Shown here piece by piece: positions 36,600-48,428 of a stretch of DNA of 64,000 nt. Position 1 is the stretch's first letter. Each line of letters opens with the position of its first letter. Source of the DNA: Rhipicephalus microplus (lineage: Eukaryota; Arthropoda; Arachnida; Ixodida; Ixodidae). The stretch is taken from assembly GCF_043290135.1 (NCBI RefSeq), contig NC_134702.1, forward strand, positions 88,312,817 to 88,376,816, written 5' to 3'. A model generated the notes under the pieces. That model saw nothing but the letters and a program-made list of their open reading frames with translations, was not told the DNA's origin and did no database searches. The position numbers and the translations under genes are program-made.

Positions 36600-38200
36600 G
36601 ATTTGTGTGTCAAGAATGTCATATTTACATTTCACGGTCCTGCAGCTCTTGCGGTGGGTTTGTTCACATGACATGTTGCTAAACTGGTATGATATGGCAT
36701 GATTGCATGGCGAACACAAGCGACAAGCCCTAACATGAAAATCATGACATGCGTGTTTAAGTAACAACGCGGATACATGCCACACTCAAGGTGTGCTTGC
36801 GGCCGTTTCGCTAGCTTTGCATATACCAAATTTGGTATTACAGTATGTGAATGAATGACAGAGATGCGTGACTGGTGCAAACATGGTGATGAAGAGATGC
36901 ATGTAATGTAATAACATGACTACATGACATGCTCATGATGCACTGGCGGCCGTTTCGCTAGCTTCAGTTTTACCATGTTTGGTATTACGGGACCTGAAAG
37001 GATGACGAAGGTATGAGACTGGTACAAGCATAATGAGCTTTAGTACGTGTCATGTAAACACATGACTACATGCTACGCTCATGATGCGCTTGCGGCCAAT
37101 TCCCTAGCTTCACATGTACCGCCCCGCAGCGGTGGTCTAGTGGCTAAGGTACTCGGCTGCGGACCCGCCGGTCGCGGGTTAAATCCCGGCTGCGGCGGCT
37201 GCATTTCCGATGGAGGAGGAAATGTTCTAGGCCCGTGTGCTCCGATTTGGGTGCATGTTAAAGAACCCCAGGAGGTCGAAATTTCCGGAGCCCTAAACTA
37301 CGGCGTCTCTCATAATCATATAGTGGTTTTGAGACGTTAAACCCCCCATATCAATCAATCAAATCAATCACAAGTACCAAATTTGATATTACGCGACGCG
37401 AACGAACGACATAGGTAAATGACACATCCAAACATGATAATCACTACATGCGTGTCATGTAACAAGATGACTACATGCCACACCCATGATGAGCTCGCGG
37501 CCGTTTCGCTAGCTTCATATACGCCAAATTTGATATTACGTGACGTCAATGCATAACGAAGGTACGTCACTGGTGCAAACATGAATCATGAGATGCATGT
37601 CATGTGAGAACATAACTACATGCCACAGTCAAGGTGCCAATACACTTCGACGTGACACGGCGCGCGTGTGCGGCGGCGTTCGTTTCGTCACGTCACGCCG
37701 GCGTTGCCACGCCAGGCGCCGGACCTGCCATGTACTCTCCGGTGCGTGCCACGCTGCATTTCATTCACGCATGCGCGTTTCGTGCACATCCGGTGTCCCT
37801 CCATTACGAAAAGAGGCAGATGAAGTGCAATGCATCGGAGTGAAATGCAGCATGTCGCATTTCGCGCCGGTGGCCATCGGGCCGCGCCGACGGACGCTGG
37901 TCGTGCATAGCGTCGGACTATATAGTGCCCGCGCTTTGCTAACGTAGCGTCGCTGTGCCCAGCGCGCGCGTGTACACGTTACGTTGGAGTATATTGGGCC
38001 CTACATGACACACTCGCGGCCGTTTCGCTAGCTCCACATATACCAAATTTCGTGTTGCGTGACGTAAATGGGGGACGGAGGCATATGACTGGTGCAAACA
38101 TGATAATCATGACTTGCTTGTCATGTAACGACATGACAACACGTTTATAGCGTGCTCACAGCCGTTTCGCTAGCTCCACATATACTAAATTAGGCATCAC
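36600..38200 (+). repeat. 147-bp satellite array with GC-rich core (element c)
   Basis: Degenerate tandem monomers split by a SINE at 37121 and by the GC-rich core. Recurring CCAAATTTGGTATTAC and GATGACGAAGGTA mark each monomer. Confidence 0.8.
37121..37368 (+). mobile_element. Ruka-like SINE nested in satellite (spacer 3)
   Basis: A full tRNA-derived SINE. The head is GCAGCGGTGGTCTAGTGGCT, the B-box region is GGTCGCGGGTTAAATCCCGG, the body is CATTTCCGATGGAGGAGG, and the 3' end is TTGAGACGTTAAA with an ATCA-repeat tail. It is flanked by CACATGTACC (37111-37120) and CACAAGTACC (37369-37378), a 10-bp target duplication with one mismatch. Confidence 0.85.
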
Positions 38201-38212
38201 TTAACATGAATG

Positions 38213-38882
38213 GATTTATTTATTTATTTATTTTCTTAATTTTTTGTATACGCAGGTACACAAGGACACAAAAGAAAAAGGAAGGGACCCAGAAAGCAAC
38301 TGCCACCTGGAGGGGCACAACGCCTGCTCACTCTTTCAGAAGGAGGGAAGAAACAGAAGAAACGAAGATTAGAGGGCAGAAAGAGGAAACAAGATGAGGA
38401 AGGCAGAAAACAAATGACGAAGACTTCGATGAGTATGAGTGAAAAAAGGGAGAGAGAGAAAAAGAGAGAGACCGTCTATAAACGGTTGGCCAAGTCCGTT
38501 TGGTTCATAAATGTAAGGAGAGTTCGGTGGGCCTGGTCGCGTCGGGAAGCCCTACCACTCGGAAAGAGGTAGTCGTCTAGAGTCGTGCACTTGAGTCTTA
38601 AGAATTTATATTCCTTAATTAGCAATGACCGCTGCGTAGCAAATGTAGGACAGTGCAGTATGAGATGCTCAAGTGTTTCGCAGGAGCCACAGGCTGCGCA
38701 CAACGGGCTGTTCTCACGCCCTTGCCGGTGTAATCGTTCACGCACCAGCACAGAGCCCACTCAGTTTGTACAACAGCGCTAGGTAGCTACGAGGCAAGCC
38801 ACGGCCATGAACACGGGCAGGGAACGGTCCACTCGCCACACGCTGGTCTGGGTGCTGCTTTAGGAGGTTTCGGCGTATAAGC
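38213..38882 (-). mobile_element. 5'-truncated LINE nested in element c
   Basis: Orthologous to the copy in element b. The minus-strand ORF (38476-38760) encodes the same zinc motif CAACGSCETLEHLILHCP near its start and RDQAHRTLLTF near its end. The tail is ATTTATTTATTTATTT on the + strand. Confidence 0.75.
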
Positions 38883-39051
38883 ATGGCGAAGGCAAACAAC
38901 ACATTCAAACATCATAATCATGACACGGAAGTCATGTATGGCATAATTTACTTCCACCTCGTAACGTTGTGGGTATTTTAATGTGACATATTAACCTTCC
39001 TAATTCGTGCTTCGCATATCATGAATTCCCACTGTACGTGGGATCTGCCAA

Positions 39052-42000
39052 TTTTTTTGTACATGTGTTCTACAGATTTCCAAGAGAGTGTTTCTGTAAA
39101 CAGACTATGGCTATTGTTCAAACTTTGTTACAATAATCATCGGAGAAAACAAGGCAGATAGACAAAGCAAGGAATGAAAGTAGAGGTGCTTGCTTACGTC
39201 TCCACCTCAGTCATAAAAATATACAAGAATACAACAACTTATGACAAAGCATGCAGGAGAAATAAATTCCTACCCATCCTTGTACAGAATGAACGGTGCT
39301 ACTTTACGGCTCAAAGGTTTCTTTTTTTATACAGAAGCAGCGTGGTTCAACAAACAAAAAAATGTGGAGTGTTACGAATTATATTTTTCGAATTACTCTC
39401 ACAAAAATAAAGTAATCAATAAAACATTTGTTCGCTAAACAAGTTTCTAACTCAATTAAAACTCCTATTCTCAAACGACCATTCAGATATTGCCACAAAG
39501 TTGTGACGTTGAAGAAGGCAGTAGTAGGCGTGTTCAGGAATAAACTCCTTATTTGGCTGACTTTGCACGCCATAATAAAACACGATGTACAGCAAGAAAT
39601 TCACGCATATCGGCAAATAGAGAGCCTCCTTAATAATCTTATCCGCGGCAACGCGCGTCTTTTTCAAACAAGCGGCATGGGATATTCGTGCTTTATCGCT
39701 GGTGGCTGCATTTATTTGAGAATAAATTCGAATGTTCGCGTTCCGCGCACAATTTTAACAAAATGAAACACACTATCATGAAGCTTCTCAAACACTGAGG
39801 GTTTGAGGCACCGTCTGCGTCGGGTATTGCTAACGATCTTTATAAGTGTAAACTGCATTCAGCCAACTTTAAAAAAAGAATAGTTTTTGACTTGAGGTTG
39901 ATTAGGTTTGCAGTTCGGTGTATGCACCTACTGTTACCACCTGTACGTAACACGTCTCAAAAAATGCGATGCCTACAAGTGCACGTCGTATACAAACCTC
40001 ATGAACGAGAGAAGAGGATTTCGTGAGGCACTCATTTATTTGCTACAAAAAGATTTTGTAGGAAATCACCCACTATACACCGCGAAGGCATTTATAATTC
40101 TCCTGATCAGTGAGGTATACCCACTACATATTTGTAAGACATTACGCGCATTTTCTTTCTGCTGCGGCATATGACGATGAATGATAGCCGCGTTCCAGCC
40201 CACACATTCTCTTTCTGCCATTGAAGCGAACGTAACGTGGTCTCGACCGCGTAATGCAAAGTCGGCGCAGAAAACAAGCTCGCCCGGAGGCTAGTGTTCG
40301 GGAAGCAGTGGCAGAGCTGTGACGCCGACAACAAGCTGCAACTTCTGGCGTGAGAGCGTGGCGCTCTTCGGCATAAAGTATACGCAGACAGAGCCACCGA
40401 AAATGCGAAAGCTCAGAAAGCAGCGAATAATCGTTCCGCGGCTACCGTTCATGAGCATCAGGTGTTAAAAGCATGGCTATGGGCAGTGCAGAGGCACAAG
40501 GTTAAGGGGTCAACGTCCCATGTAACAATTGACGTTCAGAAAACAGTGCGATTCTTTACTAAAATTTACTCAACGACGCTGCCATCAAAAAGCACATCAA
40601 GCAAAAACTGATAAGCAAGCCTTCGTATATGTCCGGCCTTGTACCCTTCACGCATGCTTAATGTACCTAGAAGAATCACCCTCTACAAATACCTAAACAT
40701 ACAAAAAACGTGCATAGAGATCGTTTTTGCCAACTTCAGATACTATCGAAGAATCACTGCCTCCGCCTTTCATGGGCTACAAAGCATGAATAATACAAGC
40801 AGTAGAGAATTCAAAACTCAACACAACGTATACGACGAATAACACAACTTACATACTGTACACACGCATTTAAATACTGTACACATTAACGGCAATACAT
40901 ACCGAAGTGTGATTAGTCAATGAGGTTGATCGTGTGAATTGGTGTTACATGATTGTTTGAACTAGAGTGCACTACGTACACGCTAACAGGAAAGACAGGG
41001 ACAAGCACTTACTACCAAATGAAAGTTTATTCGGAAAGCTGTGAAATATATGCCGACAGGTGAAACAGTGTCGTGGCACATACGATAAGACCAAATCGCG
41101 AACCAAAATAGCAAAACCGATAAAATTTCTATGTCTGATATCGGTGTTGTGTTTATTGATTAGCACAATGCGCACTTTCCTAGCCCGAATGACAACGCAA
41201 CCAACATGAATTGCAATAAAAGGCTTCGATACTTTTGAACCAGTCGTTCTAAGCCTTCCTTTACTTCATCTTACACATTAGAAGTCCAACAGTGCTCTGT
41301 GACAGTTCTCGCTTTGAAACCATTCGGACATGTACGATGGATGCTGCTATGCATGTGAAAGTATTAGTTGTCCTCTATTTCATTTATTGTTTTCGTACAT
41401 GTTTCTTGCCCTTAGAGCTCCATAGGCGTAGGGTTGCAGTTCTCGTGCTACTTGGTTAACCTGCCTTTCTTTCCGGTGCATTTCTCTCCATTGCTGTACC
41501 CAAGCGTTTTGGATGACTAATGGGACTAATATAAACGTGGGTATGCATGCGCGTGGTCCTATACTTCTGTAATCAGAAGTGCGCCACGAAGTTAAGCGGA
41601 GGTTTACAAATAGCACGCCAACCTTCTTTTGTTCATTTGCTTTCCATTTTTTTTGAAGTAGTGAATTGGTATACCTCCGAAAATATATTGTGACAAGTAT
41701 ACCTGACAATTCAGCTGACATGAGTGTCCCTGTTTAAGGTAATGTTTCAGATGTATGACCGCATTATAAACTTACTTTTGTTGTGTGCAGACATTCCTGC
41801 GTCAAGTAAGTCGAAGTTAAATTCCGAGGATCGAAATTCTGTTTTTGGACTACGCCTTGTTAATCGTGCTAAAGTCATTCTTTCCAAAGTAATATATTAT
41901 TACATTCCATAGACTAGTGTCTCATGTACTGCATGACACCCCGTTCATTCTTGAAAAAAGCAACATAATAACATCGCACAACCCATCTGTACTTTTTGCA

Positions 42001-42466
42001 GGAGCTTATAAATGCACTTCGAAAACAGGTTGAAATACAAGTTTCTCCACGGCCTAGTAGTCTAAGATCATGTAACAAAAGAAATGTGAGCGTCAAACGT
42101 GTTTGTTCTACCGCAGTTTTGAGAGGTAACTGGTTTTGCTGAACGTCTGAACGTGTCGCCACGTTTCAATTTCACTGCTAAATATGTTGCTCACCTTGGC
42201 GGTTACAGCTGACTATTGAATATTTTATAATTTTACAAATTTTCTTGAATTCATGACGTTTATAAGGCAGCTTAAGCGCATGATCAAACATTAACAAAAA
42301 AACACGATTTCACCACAATATATAGCGTTAAAAAATACCTTATGTTAGGTATGCCAATGGAGCGCACGTACGGCTGGGGAAAATTAACAAAAAAACAAAA
42401 AAAAGCATTGGTATTTTTCTGCTGGTTGCTACAGCTGTTTTGCGACTCCTTCAAGCCAAAACCAGG
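39052..42466 (+). repeat. Conserved upstream block of gene 4
   Basis: Very similar to 26348-29767 by eye along its length. No gene is seen; it ends CCAAAACCAG immediately before the TATA box. Confidence 0.6.
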
Positions 42467-42475
42467 TATATAAAG
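42467..42475 (+). promoter_or_regulatory. TATA box and initiator, gene copy 4
   Basis: TATATAAAG with TCAGAAG, whose A at 42498 lies 31 bp downstream. ATG follows at 42536. Confidence 0.85.
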
Positions 42476-42535
42476 CCATTCGCCACCGACCAAGATCAGA
42501 AGCATCTGCTCCTCTAACAGACCAGGACCACCACC

Positions 42536-44489
42536 ATGGTAAGTCACTAGTTAACTCCTTGCTGTGGTTTCGTACCTCGTCGAGCGTGGTGCAGCAGTGG
42601 CTGTGTTGGTCGGCTACTGAACTGAAGGTCGCGAGTTCGATCCTGGCTATGGCAATCACATCTAGAAGGAGGCTGATGGATAGAGGCCTATGTAGTCAGC
42701 GAAGTCAGCGGGCGTTAAGAACACGAATTAGCCGAAAGTTTTGGAACCCTCTACAGCAATGTCTTTCGTAACCATAACATTGCTTTAGGACGTAAAATTA
42801 CCTTATATCATTAATTTCACACTTCAAATGGACTGCTCGCGAAAACAATATTTGCTAGTACGTTGTTCAAAAGCCCTGCATTTTTACATTAAACGGGTTT
42901 CGGTGAGAAAGCATTGAAAATTTTTCGTCTTAGCTATCAAGCAATAGAATGAGTGCTGACCAATTTACACTTGACAAATGAAAGCAAAAAATGCATAATT
43001 TATGTTTACACTAGCCACAATATATTTGAGGCGTAGATAAAACTACTCATAGGTGATTTTGCTTGGACCACTTAGTGTATTCCAGACAACATGGTAGGGC
43101 ACCTCAAAAAGACACAGACAAAAACGAGTAGTCCTGACAGAAAAAAATTTTTTGGGTTTTCAGATGTTCAGAAACTTGCAGATGACTTAGGCTAACTGTG
43201 CCTTGGTTACACAACAAAAGAGACCAGGAGATTAGAAAACTCACGCAGTAAAACACTTCTTTCATCCAGTTGGTTTATTCCACAACACATAGCAAACAAG
43301 TCATGATCGGTGCTTTTACTTGTTCGTGCCTGTTTACGGTGCCCTTCTAAGTGTTCTTGAAATCGACAGGTGACATATGGTACAACTGGTATACCTGAGC
43401 ACCATTCGTAATATCACAATACCCCAACACAGCACGTAGTGCTGATGAACAGTCACATAGAGTTGCCTTATTCTTTAATACGAAGCCCTTTTTCTCACAT
43501 TCAGCTGCGCGCCTGCATCATCCTCGCCCTGGCCACCAGTGCCCTTGCTGGTCACGTTGGCCACCTTGCCGGGGGTTACACTCTCGCCAGTAACCTCGGT
43601 TACGGCCTTGGCTACGGCAACCTGGGTTACGCTGGTCTTGGTTACGGTGGTCTTGGTCTCTCCCACTACGGCCTTGCTCATGGCGTTGGGTACTCCGGCC
43701 TCACCGGCTACGGCGTCGGCTACGGATATGGTTACGCGCCAGCCGCCAGCTATGCTGTCGCTGCCCCAGCCGTCGCCCATACCGTCTCCTCCTACAATGC
43801 TGCCCCAGCTGTGACCACTGTGCACGCCACCCCAGCTGTTACCTCTGTTCACGCAGCCCCAGTCGTCGCTGCTGTGCAAGCTGCTCCAGCCGTGGCTACT
43901 GTGCAAGCTGCTCCAGCTGTGACTGCTGTCCACGCTGCCCCAGCTGTCGCCACTTATGCCGCTGCCCCAGCTGTCACCTACGCTGCCGCCCCTGCTGTAA
44001 CCAAGGTTGTCCAGCAGTCCGCTCCGGTTGTTGCTGCTGCCCCAACTGTCGCCACCTACGCCGCCGCCCCAGCTGTGACTGCTGTCCACGCTGCTCCTGC
44101 TGTCACAACTGTTCATGCTGCGCCTGCCGTCGCTGCCGTCCATGCTGCCCCAGCTGTCGCTGCTGTCCACGCTGCTCCAGCTGTCACTACCTACAGTGTT
44201 GCCCACGCTGCCCCAGCCGTAGCTACCTACGGTGTGGCCCACTCTGCCCCACTCTACTACGGCTATGGTGTAGGCTCCCTCGGTTATGGTGCTGGTCACT
44301 ACGGTTATGGCCATGGCCTGCTCGGCTACGGCCTGAACTATGGCTATGGTCTTGGCTCTCCTCTGAGTTACGCCACCCTTCTGCGCAAGAAGAAGTGTAA
44401 GTTCCTCTTACTTCTATGCAAGGTTCAGTACGTGACACGATTTTTGAAATGTTACAAACATGCAACAATATTTCTTTTTTTTTGCAGAA
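42536..44489 (+). CDS. Cuticle protein 16.5-like gene, copy 4 (298 aa, 3 exons)
   Basis: The coding sequence joins ATG (42536-42538), 43505-44396 and 44488-44489. Intron 1 is 966 bp, almost the same length as in copy 3. Intron 2 is 91 bp, ending TTTTTTTGCAG, and splits TAA. Domain order is as in copies 2 and 3: signal peptide MLRACIILALATSALA, GY block, AAPAV repeat block with KVVQQSAPVVAAAP (Lys where the others have Arg), and GYG tail to LLRKKK. The near identity with copy 3 in exons, introns and flanks suggests a recent duplication or conversion. All expression signals are present. Open frames continuing past 44397 or before 43505 are intronic and not part of the product. Confidence 0.88.
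42575..42800 (+). mobile_element. Ruka-like SINE in intron 1 of gene 4
   Basis: Head GTGGTGCAGCAGTGGCTGTG, B-box GCGAGTTCGATCC, 3' body TTGCTTTAGGACGTAAA. Confidence 0.75.
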
Positions 44490-44577
44490 ATTGCGCTATT
44501 CCAAGCGCTTCCACAGAACCCATCGACGATAAACTCGACTTGGAGACTCCACTGAAGTATACGGAACCTTATGGGAT

Positions 44578-44583
44578 AATAAA
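44578..44583 (+). terminator. Polyadenylation signal, gene copy 4
   Basis: AATAAA about 90 bp into the terminal exon that starts at 44488. Confidence 0.78.
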
Positions 44584-45699
44584 GTTTTTGCACAGTATCT
44601 GCGTTTTGAATGATAGTGTTTCACTCAATTCACATAAACAAGATATTGTTGAACTAGAATGCAAAGGAGAGTTGTGAGGCAACACGACAGACTTTACACC
44701 TTGCTGAGGAAGAGCTCGCCATACTCACGGACACAATACTGTTATGGTAGTACTAGTCATACTTTTAGTTTGAAATCTTGTCAATTTTCTTTAACATAAT
44801 TCACCGGAATAGGCTGCCACTTTTGCGGTTTTGATCAGGCTTAGGCGATTTCAATTGGGATATAATTCTTTTTGTGCCGAGAACGTCAGGTTGATTTTTC
44901 TATAGACCTAAAGAAAATTGCTGTGGGAATACGCACTACGTTAATTTATTCAGCATAAAAGTTGATGATAAGCAATTTTGGCAAAGTTAGCCGTAATTGA
45001 TATATTAGTGACTAATGTAGGATCATTGTGTAGTTAACCTTCATCACTGTGACAATGTGGCACGTCATGCAATGATTGACACCTGCTGGTAGATTAATTA
45101 CTTATTTAGTTTGCATAACCGGGGGTGCTTTTCATGAGTACAGATTACGAACGGAGTATCAGTTCAGTCATTAGGCTGAAACAACATGGCATTTTTTTCT
45201 AGCAAAGACCGTTAAGTTATTCTGGTTGTGGACGTTATTGAACTACTACGCATGTCGCGCTAACGAATACGCAGGCAGTTGTACCCTTCGACGGTTCGCC
45301 ATGAGCTATTTAATTTGCGAAATCCAGTTTAAACGACAAGGTGGTAATTGAACAACTAATCATCCACATGGCCCTTTTATTTTAAATTACGATCGTTAGA
45401 TGATTCTTCATAGAAACCACAATATCATCATGAGGCACAACAAAGTGCAGGTCTTCGAATATTCAAACCAACAGATGATCTTTAATGTGTTCTGATATCG
45501 CACCATGCACAGACCTCTCTCATGTCGCCTTCATAAAAAGGCGACCACTGTCATAGTGATCGGACCCACCACTTTCGGACTTGCAGTAGTGCACTGAAAC
45601 CACTATACCTGCAATTTACGTTTGTTGGAAACTTTTACTTTCTAACTCAGGACGGAAGATAGTCGTTTTGTTTAGATGTGCGAATACCGAAACTTTTTG
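44584..45699 (+). repeat. Conserved 3' flank of the duplicated unit, copy 4
   Basis: Matches 31878-33010 with a small deletion near 45608 (TATACC joined directly to TGCAATTTACG). Contains the antisense tRNA-like relic at about 45535-45608. No gene is seen. Confidence 0.7.
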
Positions 45700-45920
45700 C
45701 ATCGCGCTGATGTAGCTTTTCGGGTGCCCAGCTGCTCACCCGAAGGTCGCAGTTTCGATGCCGGCCGCGGTGGTCGCATTTCGATGGAGGCAGGAAGGTA
45801 GACGACGGTGTACTGTGCGATTTCAGTGCATGGTAAAAAATAGCCGATGGTGAAAAGTTCAGGGGCCTGCTACGGCGTCTCTCATAATCAAACCTTTGTG
45901 TAGGGACGTTGAACCTCAGA
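45700..45920 (+). mobile_element. Ruka-like SINE, diverged (spacer 4)
   Basis: Orthologous to 33011-33236. The T-loop region reads AAGGTCGCAGTTTCGATGCC, with a decayed B-box. Confidence 0.68.
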
Positions 45921-46739
45921 TATTGTTATTATTCAAACGCTGTCGTATCATTCTAATAACGTTGGCCTATCTACACAACTTCCACCTAAACTTAAATATT
46001 CGAGGTATTTAATTCTCAGGAATCAAATAAAATTGTTTCATGCACTGAACATCAAACCACAGAGCTTTTAAATGGTACTTATAACAATGGCTTCTTCCTA
46101 TTTAGGCGACCACCTAAAAACAAAAAAAAACTTCATGCACAATTTGACTTCAAGAAAAGTTGTTTACTCTGCTCGCTTTTTTTAGGTGATTCAATTTTCT
46201 TTTGAATAAAATAATTTCTGAATACTCATTCATTGTATATCGCGCTCATGATGCCTTCACACATGAGAAGCGAAGCAACTGATAAGCCGCCAGAGCGCCG
46301 GAAAACCATAAGAGGGCGTGTCACTTTAACGATTCGACACTTTAAGGAATCGCTGTATTTCGCCGCTTTTGTGGGAATTAATTTTCATACCGGACTCAAT
46401 TTATGCGTACAAAACACTGAAAATAAATTGTTTTCTTGCCTTTCAAACGTTTTCTTGTTTTGTTTTGGGGAGATGCGCCAGCGGGAGAAACACGAGGGGA
46501 CACATCGACAGTGGCGGTGATAATTCCAGCCGGCTGTGCAAAAGCAAGACACGTTAGGGCATGCAAGCAAAAACAGGCTCTCGGTGAAGTCGTCCTCCTT
46601 GGCGAGGCCGTGAACATCATTGTGTTGAAGGTTAGTTAGCAATTGCGCTGATACGAGCCACCATTGACGCCTTTGTTACCATTATGGGCACAGCCAGAGG
46701 TGGGGAGATTAACCTCGCTAACTCTGAAGTTTTCGCTGC

Positions 46740-46740
<1 letters not shown>
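45921..46740 (+). repeat. Conserved spacer sequence, no gene seen
   Basis: Matches 33237-34062 and ends at a (TA)n tract, after GAAGTTTTCGCTGCG. Confidence 0.45.

Positions 46741-46799
<59 letters not shown>
46741..46799. repeat. (TA)n tract at left edge of the composite insertion
   Basis: About 59 bp of TA repeats. In spacer 3 the matching tract leads straight into TTAACGCGCACATG; here that sequence reappears only at 51083. Confidence 0.97.
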
Positions 46800-46802
<3 letters not shown>

Positions 46803-47073
46803 AGGCATCTATTATGCGCTTCATCCTCATTCATCTGAACAGCACTCAATCATCATCATATGTTCTGGCTGACAATCATCATCTGCTTGACACGAGCGCT
46901 TCTTTGTCGGGTCCGTTGCGCTTGTTCGTTCCCGAGTTCACGGCCAATAAACCTCGCTGCAACCGAGTCGTCATACGTGGTGGAGGTGGATTGACGTTCC
47001 CAGTACCTCTACTTACAACGCCTACTCGCTGGAGCTCCGTTCAGGCCGCCGCTTAGACCCTCAGTCCGCCAAC

Positions 47074-48357
47074 ATGTCTCAGACTGAGTGGGTGGATGCC
47101 CTTTCGGCTCCCGTCTCTGCGCCGCAAGCCGCCACTGCGCCGCAAGCCCCTCCTCTTTACATCGTAAACCACCAGCGTGACCCTCCGATCTTCGCTGGTC
47201 TCCGCGGCGAAGATGTGGAGGACTGGCTCGATAACTACGAGCGGGTAAGCGCAACTAATCACTGGGACGACTCTAACAAGCTCCGCCGAGTATCGCTTTA
47301 TCTCACGGGCGTTGCCAAGACATGGTTCTTGAACCATGAGATTGACCTCACCGACTGGCCTGCCTTCAAGCAGCAGCTTCGCCAAGTATTCGGCACGCCA
47401 GCCGTTCGATCCGCTCTAGCGCGGAGGGCCCTAGATACTCGCCAACAACATCCCGGCGAGTCATACACATCTTATATCGAGGATGTCCTTGCGCTTTGCC
47501 GGCGCGTCAATTCTTCGATGTCCGAGTCGGACAAACTGCGCCACATCCTGAAGGGCATCGGAAGCATTGCCTACAATGCCCTTGTTGCCCAGAATCCTTC
47601 TACTGTCACGGACGTCGTCTCTACGTGTCAGCGTCTCGACGAACTTGATTCTGTTCGCCTTCAGTCGGGCAATAGTGAACACCGTGCCGCCGACCGCGAC
47701 CTGCGTGACATGATACGGGAGATCATACGAGAAGAACTTCAATCAATGGGCATCTCACAACCTTCTCCATCTGTCACACAGCCTTCAAGCATGGCCCTCC
47801 GTGACATCGTAAGGGAGGAACTAACATCATTCACCGGTCCAGCCTACGTCCAGCCACCTCCGTCTAGCCCTCCAACGTACGCGCAAGTTGCGGCCGCGCC
47901 TCCTCGCAACGTAAACTCTACTTCACCGCTGCCATCATTCACGCCGGTTGCTGCTGCACCACCGGTCCACTTCCGGCCAATCCCACCCGACCCTCCGTCA
48001 GTCCACTTGAGTCCGCTATCTCCCGGTGTGCCGAACGACCTCTACTACCCGCCTTGGCGCCCGTCTCGCCCAACATGCTTTTACTGTGGATATCGTGGCC
48101 ATATATCGCGCTTCTGCCGCAAGCGCCAGCAGGACGAGCGTCGCGGGTACGACATGCGCGAACGGGACTTTTCCAGAGGGGATTCTTACGCTCGTCGTTA
48201 TTCATCTGGACAGCAGCGGTCTCCATCTCCGCCCGCGTCGACTGAGACGCGGAACACTTACCGTTCAAGCCGACGCCGATCACCTTCGCCCTTCCGTCGC
48301 TCCTCCTCTCCTCTTCGGCCAGCCTCGTTTACTACTGATAACCGGTCGGAAAACTAA
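47074..48357 (+). CDS. gag: Ty3/Gypsy Gag polyprotein (427 aa)
   Basis: An intact gag frame begins MSQTEWVDAL and includes a Retrotrans_gag-type core (about residues 35-160, with DPPIFAGLRGEDVEDWLDNY and LTGVAKTWFLNHE), which would form the particle shell. A proline-rich linker (about 240-330) leads to one CCHC zinc knuckle, CFYCGYRGHISRFC, with Cys335, Cys338, His343 and Cys348. The C-terminus is rich in Arg and Ser (SRRRSPSPFRR) and suits nucleic acid binding. Codon use is GC-rich, unlike the AT-rich surroundings. The following pol is in the -1 frame, so frameshifted translation or reinitiation would be needed. It is a transposon gene rather than a host gene. The uninterrupted frame suggests a fairly recent insertion. 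Confidence 0.85.
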   Translation: MSQTEWVDALSAPVSAPQAATAPQAPPLYIVNHQRDPPIFAGLRGEDVEDWLDNYERVSATNHWDDSNKLRRVSLYLTGVAKTWFLNHEIDLTDWPAFKQQLRQVFGTPAVRSALARRALDTRQQHPGESYTSYIEDVLALCRRVNSSMSESDKLRHILKGIGSIAYNALVAQNPSTVTDVVSTCQRLDELDSVRLQSGNSEHRAADRDLRDMIREIIREELQSMGISQPSPSVTQPSSMALRDIVREELTSFTGPAYVQPPPSSPPTYAQVAAAPPRNVNSTSPLPSFTPVAAAPPVHFRPIPPDPPSVHLSPLSPGVPNDLYYPPWRPSRPTCFYCGYRGHISRFCRKRQQDERRGYDMRERDFSRGDSYARRYSSGQQRSPSPPASTETRNTYRSSRRRSPSPFRRSSSPLRPASFTTDNRSEN

Positions 48358-48428
48358 ATGATGCAGTTTTCGGAGGAGAAACTGCATGTAACAGTAGGAC
48401 TCATATTCCTCCAGCACGCCCGTTCAAC

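Larger units (their letters stand above)
36424..39051 (+). mobile_element. Satellite-bearing HINE/Helentron-like element, copy c
   Basis: This is the best-preserved copy. The left motif ATGCGAAGCA (36426-36435) and right motif TGCTTCGCA (39008-39016) are inverted. A perfect 6-bp-stem hairpin, TCCCACTGTACGTGGGA, lies at 39027-39043, and the end is CTGCCA followed by a T-run. Inside are 147-bp monomers, a GC-rich core (about 37625-38005), a nested Ruka-like SINE (37121-37368) and a nested antisense LINE (38213-38882). The left flank is CATCACACTTTT. Confidence 0.62.

Noticed and set aside
37121..37210. Possible tRNA gene (A- and B-boxes present)
   Set aside because: The sequence continues as a SINE body with an ATCA tail and target duplications, and a nearly identical copy is at 54062.
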